Origin: Toxotes chatareus
Taxonomy: Eukaryota; Chordata; Actinopteri; Toxotidae
Direction of reading: 5' to 3'
DNA length: 64,000 nt
NCBI GenBank assembly: GCA_016801885.1
Contig: CM028895.1
Location: 8,456,001 to 8,520,000, forward strand
Positions 1 through 12,000 of the stretch are shown piece after piece. The notes beneath the pieces were generated by a model. It had not been told where the DNA came from, ran no database searches, and saw only the letters and a list, made by a program, of their open reading frames with translations. Within the stretch, counting starts at the first letter, position 1. Each line of letters opens with the position of its first letter. The translations under genes were made by a program, and so were the position numbers.

Positions 1-84
1 ACAGAAAAGGCAGAAGCTCTGGTCACTGGTAATATCATCTGGAGCTCTGCTTCCCAGCTGCAGGAGCAAATTCGAGCACATCAG
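1..84 (+). CDS. syne1: syne1 exon 1 of window (5' cut by window edge)
   Basis: Residues 1-28 of the visible protein, TEKAEALV to QIRAHQ, open in frame from base 1. The donor is CAG|gtaagt, a perfect consensus. The exon probably begins before the window. Confidence 0.85.
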
Positions 85-3000
85 GTAAGTCTTAATGAGC
101 CATGGAGCTGGATATATGAATGGCTTTAATTTATCTTAAGATTTCTGTTGTCCTGTGAAAATCTGGGTCCAGATACAGTTTATACTTATTTTTTCCACAA
201 AAAGAAATATTACTATTTCCTGCTATTTTCTAATAAATTTGAAGATACCCCACAAATTTGCAGCTAATTAGACAGACACACTTGTTTGATTTCCAGTGAA
301 ATGTCATGCACTGTACAGTGTGTTGGCTGGACTTAATTAGTATTATTGCTTGATTTAAAAAAAGCTTTTCTCTTTGACTTGTAATTTATGTTCCCATGGT
401 GACAGGCGTTGCTGCGGGAGTGCCGGGGTCTCCATGGTGACTTGGAAGCTATGGGGGAGAGGGAGGGGCAGCTGGGGGAGGTGTTGCAGATGGAGGGGTG
501 GAGCCAGCAGGTGAAACACCTCAGCAGACGTACTGAGGAGCTGCAGCAAACTGCCAAGACTCGCCTCCAGAGTCTGCAGGATGCAGCAAAGGTAAACGAC
601 ATTCACTTTCAGGCGAGCGTTACAGGAATTAGACATCAATAACACTTCACCTCAAAATCATTTTAGGGTACTGTGATCAAATTATCGTCATGAATTAAAA
701 TTCCCAAGAGCCACAGCTAATTTTATTTCATAAATCCAGACATATTGGTGCAGATCCCCTCAGGGTGAGTCCCAAGCACCAGAGACACAACCCAACAGTG
801 CCCCCTTATGGTCATTGACTAACTATTACAACATCATGGAATGAACTGTTTTAGTTTGTGCAGCAGTAATCTGTTACACTAATCTGTTTGCCATACAGCT
901 GTTACCCAGATGATAGTCTGCTGCTGACTGTTGCCTGTGAAACTGCATGTTGGAAGTCTGTTTGCAGTTTTTTTCTTGGTCTAGCCTGTAGACGTTGCAC
1001 AAATTTTATTTGCAGTGATTGGTAATTTAATTTTTTTTCACATGACGTGCTTTTAGGTCAGTTAAAATGTGCAGATGAGGAACTTTGTTTTCAAGGCATA
1101 GCCAGCATTCTATTTATAGCTCAAAGTTAATGGAAAAATACTTTTACAGATTGGTGGTGTAAATATCTTTAACTGGAAGCAGGTCCATATCAGCAATTAT
1201 AGTTTTTTAAAATCCATTTTTACCTCCTGTGTGTGGAAGCTACATTTTATGATAATGATACATATACTATAAGCTGCTCCTACTCCCGCATGTTCTTTCC
1301 TTTGATTTGTATTATCTGTCTGTGTCTGTCTTCAGGACATGTCGCGCCTGGAGGCAGAGGTAAAGAGCCTCCATGCAGCTGTAGATCAGATCCAGGTCAT
1401 ACTTGCCTCCCCTGACCTCAACAGGCTCAGCCTCAGAGAGCAGCTCACACAGAGACAGGTAGACATACACTTCTTTCTATGTGTTCAGCTTTGACACAGA
1501 ATTCATTCATTATTAGAGGTTCAAAGACAATATACACACACAGTGCATCCCTGCAGTTGCAGTAGGACCCACACAAACCCTTGCATCTTAAAAGTAGCTT
1601 TTCTGAACACAGTATTGCTTTTTCACTCAACTAGTTATACCTCTTTACTCTCTAACATCCCCCTTCATTCCTGCATAAGCGTCTGCTGGTGGAAATGGAG
1701 GGCTTCAAGCAGCAGGTGGTGGCAGTACAGCAGTGTCAGAGCGCCCTCCGGCTACCAGAGGAGGTAGTGGCCAGTCTGTCTATCTGCCATACAGCTCAGA
1801 CACTGCAACAAGAGGCCAGCCAACTGCAGCATACCACCATCCAGCAGTGCAACATTTTGCAGGTAGAGGGCAGTCCTCATTTTACATAGTCTGTTGAATA
1901 GCAGCATTTGGAAAGGAGGAGGAATTTCTATAATTTGTCACATATTAAGTCAAAGTTAATATAAAAAAACAGAGCTGAGAGCTATAATCCTGTTAAAGCA
2001 CGAAATGACCAATGAATACAATAAAAGTAAGGTAATAAGATGATAAGATGTTTTTACAATATTTTCATCAGTCTTTGTCTGCAAATTTCTTCATTATGTC
2101 AAGTTACATACTGTAGACCTGAAAATCCTCAGCAGCAGCAGTAGTAGTAGTAGTACAGTTATACAGTTATACAGTAAAGTCATTTGTTTCCCTGTAAGAC
2201 GAGTTATGTCTTTTTACATTGTCCCTTGCTGAAGTGGATGCTCTGAATTCTGCTGTGGTGTCCCAACAAGCCCCCTTAGGAATGTCTGTGTTTTCTTTTA
2301 ACCCCCATCAGACCAGTATTATCCTCAAATCCTTTGGTTTTTGGCTGATTTTACATCTAAGCTCATTGTAGTGAAGATTATCCATTACAGGAAGAAGCAA
2401 ATGACCTTCAGAGACTATCTGGAGGACAGACACTTAAAGCATCTTGGCTTTTTTTCTCTGCAGATTTGAATGAAGTGCTCACTGTGACTGCTCATATCTG
2501 AATTAGACTGCTTGTGTACATATTCTTATCTCAAACACCATAACCACAATATTCTGAGTGTAACTGTGGAAATGTAACATACACAAATTACAGAAGTACA
2601 CATTAAGCAATATACTGTAGAAATTATTTCACTTAGATGACATCTGGTGACACGGACCTTTGACTTCCCCAGAGAGAAATGATTATTTCCCTTCATGGAT
2701 CAATAACATAAATCACATTTTAAGATTATTTGACAAAAGTTACAGCTTCAGTCTTACCTTCTTATGCTTCCTCTTTCCCAGGAGGCTGTGGTGCAGTATG
2801 ACCAGTATGAACAGGAAGTGAAGAACCTCCAGAGACTAATAGAAGAAGCCCATCGCATCATTCAGGACCGGCCCGTCTCCACTAATAACATACAGGAACT
2901 TCAAGCTCAAATACACCATCATGAGGTGAGAGAGCACACACACTGTGTCACTGAAATTTATTAAAGTATAAGTACGTGGACATCCGAACATTGCAGTCAT

Positions 3001-6000
3001 ACTGTATGGCATTTTTGAACGTCATTCCATAACTCCATTAATATACTGTTGTAACATCATTCACTTTTTTGATAAAGTTTTGGAACCTGGCTGCAGGATT
3101 TTTCTCCCACTCAGTTATAAATAGTAACAGTGAATTTGGGCACTGATATTAGGCAATAAGGAGTTGCTCGCAGTCTGTGTTGCAGTTCATCCAAAAATTG
3201 TTCGATGGGATCCGGCATCTGTACAGGCAAGTCATATCCGTCAAGATCAAACATGGAAAATCATTTCGAGATGGACTTAGCTTTGCCGTGTTGAAACAGG
3301 AAAAAAGGAAGTGCCTTCCCCTAAACTGTCACCAGCTTGACGATTTCCTTCAACTGAAGCAAAGGGGCATAGCCTGAACCATGAACATCAACCCAGCTTG
3401 AGTCATTAAATACTTCCTGTACTTGTAAGAATATAAAACAGCATAAAAAAGGAAGTTGAGCCAGCAGGAAATATATTCTGTATTTAAAAGTTGTTCTGAG
3501 CAACCCTGATGACTGAATTAGACCGTGCTCTAGTCATTTTAGTCATTCAGACATTAGAGCAGTTGGAGGCGACAAAAACATCAGTTCGGTATCACGTTTC
3601 TTTGTTTTTGTTTTTTGTTTTTTTGTTTGCCGTCATTTCTCAGTGTGGATGTTTTTTTTTCCCCTAACATCTCAATTCAAAATACCAACAACCGGCAATT
3701 AATTGATGTTACTATAAAACTACCAGAAATTCCAGAATAAATACCTCACATTTACACTTTCACACTTTTCACGCTGTGTTATCAAAGCAGTACTGCCGTA
3801 GAACAATTCTGGGAAAATATTGTGTTGTTGCTCAACACGTCCAACTCTTGCAAATTCCTCCTCTATCTGATGGTGCATGTAAATATAATCTGCATATATT
3901 CCTGTTTGATGCAGTGTAGAAGATTAGAGGGTTTTAACCTGCGTTATTTAAGCATTGTTGTGCTTTCTGTAGCAGTTTTACTTTGCTGAGTAAGTGTGTT
4001 TGATCTCCCTTGTGGAGAGAAGGATCGAGAAGGTGGTGGGTAGAGGCAAAGACCTGCAGAGAAACAGATCAAATCTCCCCACAGGCAAAACATTTTTATT
4101 ACATTTTAACTTTCCCTGCATGGTTTGGACAGATTTTATCTTTATCTACTCCCAATACTTGACAGGGAACACAAGATGGTTTTGTAGAACTTTTCTTGTT
4201 ACTGTAATCTCTCCCTCGCTGCAGAGTTGCTTGGCATGGCAGTGTGTTTATGTCTGAGTTTGATCTCTAAGCCTAGCAGATAGCTGCAGCTCCACTGGCC
4301 CAGTTAGTCACATGACCTGATTATCAGTGCATTGACCATCTGCGGGACAGAGGGAGTAGAAGGAGGAGGAGGGCTGGGTCCGGCCTGCCGGCTCATACCA
4401 TAGCTGTAATTTGACACCATCTCTGTCATTCTTACCCCATAAACACTCCCTCTCTCCTTGCAGCTCTCTTTTGTTGCAAGGAATCTGCTCCCAGGATTGG
4501 TGGAGAAGGGAAGCGGCAGGCAGAGGAAGGGGGGGTGCAGGCAGTGAGATCACTTCCTGTTTTTCCTCACCATTTGTGTATGTGTATGAGAGGGAGAGTC
4601 TGAGGGATTTTGAACTATTTCTGCAAGGGTCTCGCTCTCTCTCAACCAAACATCCTGTCTGCTGGCTTCACCACTGATCTGAGTCACCCGCCTCTGTGCT
4701 GCTCTGATTGGCTCAGAGATACAGAGGAGAGCGAGACAGAGAAGAGAGAGAGAGAGAGAGTGAGGCAGCACTGTTCTCTTTCTACGCTTACACACCGTGA
4801 ACCTAAAAGCGAGAGACCGGGGAGAGAAGAGAATGCGTCTGCTCCGCTTACTCCTCTCATACCGGCAGCACATTCAGCGCTGAACCAGCTCAGCCTCCCC
4901 CTTTCCTCTGGATCTAATTAAACCAGGAACTAGTAATCTTTCATTGTGGACTGAACCACACTTTCCTGACCCTGGGGGCGGTGGTGTTTTATGTTTGGGG
5001 GGGATGTTTTGACAGGAGCTGGCCCAGAAGATCCGTGGCTACCAGGAGCAGATCGCCTCGCTCCATTCCAAATGTAAGATGCTGACGGTGAAAGCCAAAC
5101 ACGCCACCATGCTGCTGACGGTCAGTGAGGTGGAGGGCCTGTCGGACGGCATGGATGAGCTGAGTGATGAGGAGCTGCCCAGTGCTGTGGCAACCGCCAC
5201 CAAGCAGCTTCCAACACACCCCTCTGTCGTCATGGTGAGTGGCAAAGCCTTTTTTGGACACACACACAGAGACTCACACTTGCACATACTTCACGGCTGT
5301 ATGCCGCCTGCCTGGCCCAGAGCATATTTGTGTGTATGTGTGTGTTTGCATGTGTAGCCTCTATCTCTCTTTCTGTCCAGATCACTGGTTCTCAAAGTGG
5401 AATACAGGGATCCCCATGGGTCCTTTTAGGGTTTCTACAGGGTGTGTACAGTTCATTTCACAATAATATAATTAGGTTAAAGTTATCCCAAATTAGAGGT
5501 TGTCTGACGGTGGCAGTTATAATTAAAAGTTTAGTACATTGTGTAAAGTTATACCAGTACAGTCCCATTCCAAGTTAGCAACAAAATAATAATTCTCCAC
5601 TATGTGGGCCCCTGGGATGGCATTTTGCCTAAACTGGCATGCAGGGCCTCATGCACATCTACTCAGTGGTCCATAATAGGTAAACATAAAAGAATTTCAG
5701 GTTCCATTGTTATCCTGTTTCTCTGCTTCTCTTTCTTTCTGTAACCGACTTTTGTATTGCCCAAAAATAACAAGCTTTTTTCTCATCTTCTGTTCGCCTC
5801 AAGTGTTACTATTCTGGCAGTCTCCTCCTGTGTATTACTGCACTGATACTGTGCTTCGTCACTTCTTTTTGCTTCATATTGGCCTGAATCTGTCTGCCTG
5901 CTGCTATACTGTGTCATCCTTGGCTTGATCATTCATTTTTCTTCAGCGTTCTCACCAAAGTAACTGTCTGACTGTCGTCTCTTCCTTCGCCTTTCTGTGG

Positions 6001-9000
6001 CTCTCTGGCTGATTCAGATTTGTTCAGTTTCTTACCCTGTTTTTGCTGCTTGTGGTGTTTTCAGTCTCAGCAGGCCAGGAAACAGGATATTACTGCGTGT
6101 GTGTGTGTGTGTGTTTTTGTGTATGAGAGGAGTGTGATAAGAATGTGTGTATGGTATAAATAGGTTGCTGGCACTGCTGATATCCTTAATTTGTCATTGT
6201 TCAGCATAGTTAGTGTAGTGACAGTACTCGGTCTCTCACTAAGGTCATTCTGTAGAGCCACTGAGTTTCACACACATGCCGGTATGTTTATGCTCTTTGT
6301 TGCATTGCATTGCATCATAAAGCCCGAGAAAAAGTCCTGCGAATTTAGCAAGGTCCCCCAGTCGGTCGGCCAAGTTGTGCATTAATTGCCAAAAAGCCGC
6401 CCAGTAGGCCTTGGCTCACATTTCAGCACTGCCTCTCTACTGAAGCATGCAGACACACAGACAACTGTGCTACTTCTATGACAGCTGCTGCAGCTGTATT
6501 CACTAGCCCCAGTCTCTGTTAGCAACGCTATGCTTTAGTTGTGCATTGTATAAGTTTGGTTTTGATTCTCCTGGGGATTTCCATTTGACTTCTTCCTCTT
6601 ACTGTTAATCTACAGGTTTTTCTTACTCTTACGTACATACTCTCACTTACATACCTGTAATGTCATATTTAATTGTGCTTATGCATCAGACTGTATGAGT
6701 GGTTTGTTTGTAATTCTTAAAGAGGCCTATTCGAGGTAAAACATAGCTTGAATATCTAAGAAAAGATTCAGACTTGTCTGTGTGATACTGTCTGGATGCC
6801 ACTTACTTACTTAGGGAAATGTGTCTGTAATGGAAAGGAAATTGTCGTGGTTCTGAAACTTGAACTGTAAAGTTTGCATGAGTATGTGTGTGGTGTGAGC
6901 AATCACTGCCTGTGTCACACTGTATGTGTGATTTTGACTTCCTGATAAAGGCCATTCCTTTCCCCTGATGTATCCTGTAAAAAATCTTAGTGGCTCATTC
7001 ATTGCCAGTGGAATCCACTTTGTCCTTTAGCACAGAGCAATGCTACACTGAATTATGCCTCTTTAAAGCTGTGCTATGGCAGAGTGTGTGCTATGGTTGC
7101 AGCATTTTATGCCAGTGGCAGTAATGTGATCTAATGTGTCTCCTTTCCGTGTTATTTGATTACTCACTGTCTAATTAATCAGCAGTGTGCTCACTGTCAT
7201 CTGCCTAACCTGCACTCCCCCATTAATTTATTTGCTCTCTCTTATTTTCTCTCTTCATTTTTCTCTCTCTCTCTCTGTCTCCTCTCTCCTTTTATCTGCT
7301 TGTTTTCTGTTCGGTCGCCCTCCTCCTTTTTCCTCCACCTGCTTCTTTGATGTGTGTGTTTGATGTGCGGCGTGTATGTGTGGTCAGATGACAGCCGGCC
7401 GCTGCCACACACTCCTCTCCCCTGTGACGGAGGAGTCAGGGGAGGAGGGCACCAACAGCGAGGTCTCCTCTCCCCCTGCCTGCCGCTCCCCCTCCCCAGG
7501 GGCTAATGCTGATCCTCCTCTTAACCAGGTACTGCCAACCCCTCCAGCATTACCTGACCTGGCCACCTGCCTCACCACCACTGTCCATTTTACATGTTAC
7601 ACCTAAAATTCACTGTCTAACATTGCAAAAAAAAAAAAAAAAAACGTCCACCTCAACCTTGTGGCAAAAAATGTCTGTCTTAATAAGTCACTCAACCAGG
7701 TAGTCTTAAATGCTGCCATTGGCATGGCATTATTTTCTATGTTCTATTGTAAATGATGGCAAGATACAGGTGACATTACTGGGTTCAAGTGGAGGTATTT
7801 AAGATCAAAGAAACAAGTGACCCAGCATCTGGATTTGTCAGAATCATTGTTATAATTTTTAAAAAATAAATATAAGATAAATAAAAGACTTGCTATGAGA
7901 CTAAATAACTTGTAAAGATGGACATGCAAACGCTGCCACCCAATCCCATCCCATCACCACCACCTGATTCCCACCACCAAACCATGACCTCCCCATCACC
8001 ATCACTATCAACACAATGGATGTTTGAAACAACTGGAGAGTTGCTATGCTGTCCCCTGCTTCCCCACTTTATCAGCATTATGTTTGCAGATTTACTTTGC
8101 TGAAGACAACTTGTTCGCCACTTGCTTTTTCGCTGAGATCAGAATGAGTGTGTATCATTTTCTTAACATAGCTAAGTTATCATAAAGTAGCTTTACTGTG
8201 TAATGGATCACTTAGAATGATGCAGCGGTTTAACAGCAGCACTTGGGTCAGGGAGGAACACCAGTATTATTGTGAAATCTAAACACAGTCCTTCTGTCTT
8301 GTGATGTGCCAGTGAGCTAAAAGAAGACAAAAATCAGTAAGGTCAAAGGTATGTGGGGCAGCTGGAAAGTGATAGAAGGAAAACATCATGGGAGTAAACT
8401 GATCTCATGGGACCATAAGCACATAACCACATTCTGCTGTGAAAACATCCACAAATGACAAAACATAACCATTAACTAAGTGACGTGTGGCCTTGTGAAT
8501 TTCAATTAAAGAGTTAGAACAGATTGAGTCATTGTTTTGTTTTACTAAGTAGTCCATGTATATACAGTACTGTAATGTATGTACAGCAGATGTGGGCTTA
8601 CTACTTGCTTCAATTGAATTTCATTGTTGACAGTATGTTTGGGGACATAAGGACATATCAGAACCAACACACCTCCTCAGTCAACATAAAAAATATGGCA
8701 AGCATATACCGTACATACATTCGTACACTAATGAAATCCACTCTGACTGTGTTGTTGCGTCATAGGGTCGAGGCACCTTAAGCCGGGCCCCCCTCCAGGA
8801 GCTGTATGACCCGTCCTTGGAGACCAGTGCTGCTAACCTGGATGACCTGCAGAGATCCTGGGAAACACTCAAGAATGTGGTACGTCACATCATCAGCTAA
8901 AATTAAATAATTTAAATCAAATTTAAAATCACTGTTAAGCTATGTTTCCCCTATTCCACACAGTAGATACATTATACCATATCTAGAAAATTTCCTTTAA

Positions 9001-12000
9001 CATATAAAAAGGTAGAACTGGGCCAGTTAAATAAAATCTGCTCCAGTGATATATTTTTAATTTAAAACACACTTTCTGATTATTTTTCATATAAATAAAC
9101 TGTTGCTCCTCTCCTGCCACAGATCAGCGAGAAGCAGAAGAGTCTGTATGAGGCTCTGGAGCGGCAGCAGCACTATCAGGAGTCCCTCCAGTCCATTTCC
9201 ACCAAGATGGAGTCCATTGAGGGGGCACTCAATGAGGGCCTGGAGCCCAACAAGACCCCTGAGAGCCAGATGGCCGCACACCAGGTGAGAGAGGCACCGG
9301 GGACAGAGAGGTTTCGAGATATTTGAAAGTTGTGTTCATATGTGACAGTGAGAGAGAGAGGAGTGGAGTGCAGTAAAGTAGTCTTAAGTAGTAAATTGTA
9401 AGGCAGATAGGAGACATCTCTCTGGGAAAAGATAAAAATGACAAAAAGAAGCCTGCTCAGGGAGAACAGAGAATGATTGAGGGGTTTAATATTGCACCAG
9501 CCTGTGCAATGGTTGCACAGACTGCATGGCACTGTTCTCCGTTGCTATGCCAACTTCACAGCGACGGCCGATACAGTTCCTTTTTGTAGCACTACTGTCA
9601 GGCAGTTTGGACAAACCCTCTATTGCCACTCTCTCGCCATCTTCTTTTCTGTCTCTTCTTCCTCTCCTTCAAGAATTTCCATCTTCTTCCAGTCTTTTTT
9701 TTTTTCAGTCCATTCTCTACATTTCACCTCTCACTTTTTCTGATCTCTCTTTCTCTGTCTAGGCTCTGATGGATGAGATCCTGATGCTGCAGGATGAAAT
9801 TGGTGACTTACAGACATGTTTTTCTGAGGAGCTGGCAGACAGTGACAGCGATGGGGAGGCTGGTGACCAACTGGCGCTGCAGTCCACTCTTACTGTACTG
9901 GGAGAGAGGATGGCCACCATTCGAATGAAGGCTTCGGGAAAACGGCAGCTGCTGGAAGTGGGTGCTAGGACACTAGAAAAGATCATACACACTTTTATTT
10001 CTTACCTTTTGTTTCTGTACACCCATGAATACCAGTGATATCCAACATTTCACATTGACCACTGCAGGAGAAACTAAGCGAACAGCTAGAGGAGCAACGA
10101 CAGGAACAGGCACTGCAGCGTTACCACAGCGAGGCTGAAGAGCTCGACCACTGGCTGCTCAGCACTCGCGCTACTCTCAGCTCTGCACTTCAGCCCCAAA
10201 ACGAAGACATGGACATGGAGGAGCAGCTCATTGACTGTCAGGTGAGACTGATGCTTTCTGATACCTTCAGAGGCAGGATCAACTGCCTCTGAAGGCAAAC
10301 CGAAAGATTTTGAACTTGGTTTTTTTTTTGAGATTCTCTAGGATGACAAATTTGTCCTTGGTAGATGGCGGCTTGTTGCTCTGATATGCTCTGATATGTG
10401 CAGATTTTGAAAATCTGCACGTATCAGAGTCAGTGAAGGGAAACTTTTGAAATCCTGCTTCTTCCCCAGGCTCAGTATGAAAGTCTGTATGCTATTGTTT
10501 TATCAAAGTATCTGGCTGCTTCACTGTTCCAGAAATAGAGCCTATCCTTGGATTCATTCCCTCTGCATTATATCACTGCTACTATTTTAGTCATGTATAA
10601 AGTTCATCCTCAAAAACCAGGAGAAATTTAACTGAATATGGGACCCTTTCAAAACACAACACAATATAGGCCCTAATGGCACTAATATCCACAAACAATA
10701 AACTGACACTTTTTTTTTAGGATAAGGACAATGGGATTAGGATTAGGGTCTGACCCCCTATCCCTCTGTAATTCCCACTGGGTCCTCAAACATTCTTCCA
10801 CCTGCCTAAGTTTTTTTTACCCCACTCCTCCTGTTTCTATGGTAACATCACATTTATCTGTGGGGTAATCAGGATCTATGTGATCTAAGTGGTGGCAGTG
10901 GTCACTTATCCACAATCATGTGCCTTTGTAAAGGCTTTATTCAGGTCTTTGAAGTAGTGAATAATATTCCTATTTCAGTGATTTTGATCACAAACCAACA
11001 TCTGAGAAAAGAGATTATATAAATAAATGTTTAAACATCCATCATGTGATACACTGTAATTGGTCTCTCAACGGTAATAATGCTAGTTCTGAGGCTCAGG
11101 CAAAGGAAATCAGAGTTTAAAGTGTGTGTGTGTTTGGAGCAGCTGGGACGCAGTAAGCTGATTATAGCTCACATATGGCTCCTGTCAAGCTCAGGACTAA
11201 AGGTCCGGCCCGTATAGATTCTCATCTCCAGGGGGTAAAAACTATCTGCAAGCGTGGATTATTACGGTATAGATCCACTGGAAAGGGCAAGATGTGAGAA
11301 ATTATTTAAGTTTGTTAGCTGTTAACTATTCACTAATAAGCACAGTCTGTCCATTTAAACACTACAACGAAATCACTATGCTAAACAGCTCAGAAACTAC
11401 TTAAGAACAGTCTATCATCCATCAGCACTTAATCAAATACTTTTCTGAGCCTAAACCTTTGGGCACACATTGTATGTCATAAATAGCAAACTCCGCCTAT
11501 TGCTAAGTTGTTTCAATCAAAGCAAAACTTAAAAAACTTGATCCTGGGCCAAAAGAGATGAACAGACATTTTTGAAGTGAACTTAGAATGCCCTCAATAG
11601 GCTTTCTGTGGAAAGAAAGTGTAGAGACAACAGTTTCTCCACCTTCCCACCAAACGACACAGTGACAACTCTGAATAGAAGGAAAAGAGTTATATGAGGC
11701 TCTCTGCATTGTTGTGGAAAGTTCTCTGTGGAGAATTACCAAGGGCCCTCGTAGCCCTATGTGAATAATGGGAATACAACCTCAGTCCCCTTCTTTTCCA
11801 CCTCCCATACAATTCAGTTACTTTTCACACACAGGCTGGACAAAGAAATAGAGGCTCCCTTTTTACTCCTGTTTCTGTTCTAAAGCACTGTAGAAGCAGT
11901 GTGAGTGAAGTCTGCTGAAAAGGATTTGAGGGGAAACATATAGTAAGCTTGAAAACGAGTCTTGAGAACTGATGAAATAACCACAAGCAATACTGTTCAG

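Larger units (their letters stand above)
5235..7387 (+). other. Intron 6 of window (2.15 kb)
   Basis: Non-coding. It contains a likely old transposon remnant (5383-5650), a (GT)n run at 6097-6114, and a long C/T-rich stretch at 7241-7345 that stops about 40 bases short of the next acceptor. The last 40 bases before exon 7 are TG-rich. Confidence 0.7.

Noticed and set aside
3177..3377. 66-residue open frame in intron 5
   Set aside because: It lies within a degenerate interspersed repeat and has no intact transposase motif.
4308..4921. Overlapping open frames and a GA-rich stretch that could be an alternative first exon before exon 6
   Set aside because: The only short ATG frame there (4833) stops after 16 codons, the bases before exon 6 carry an in-frame TGA, and no donor fits.
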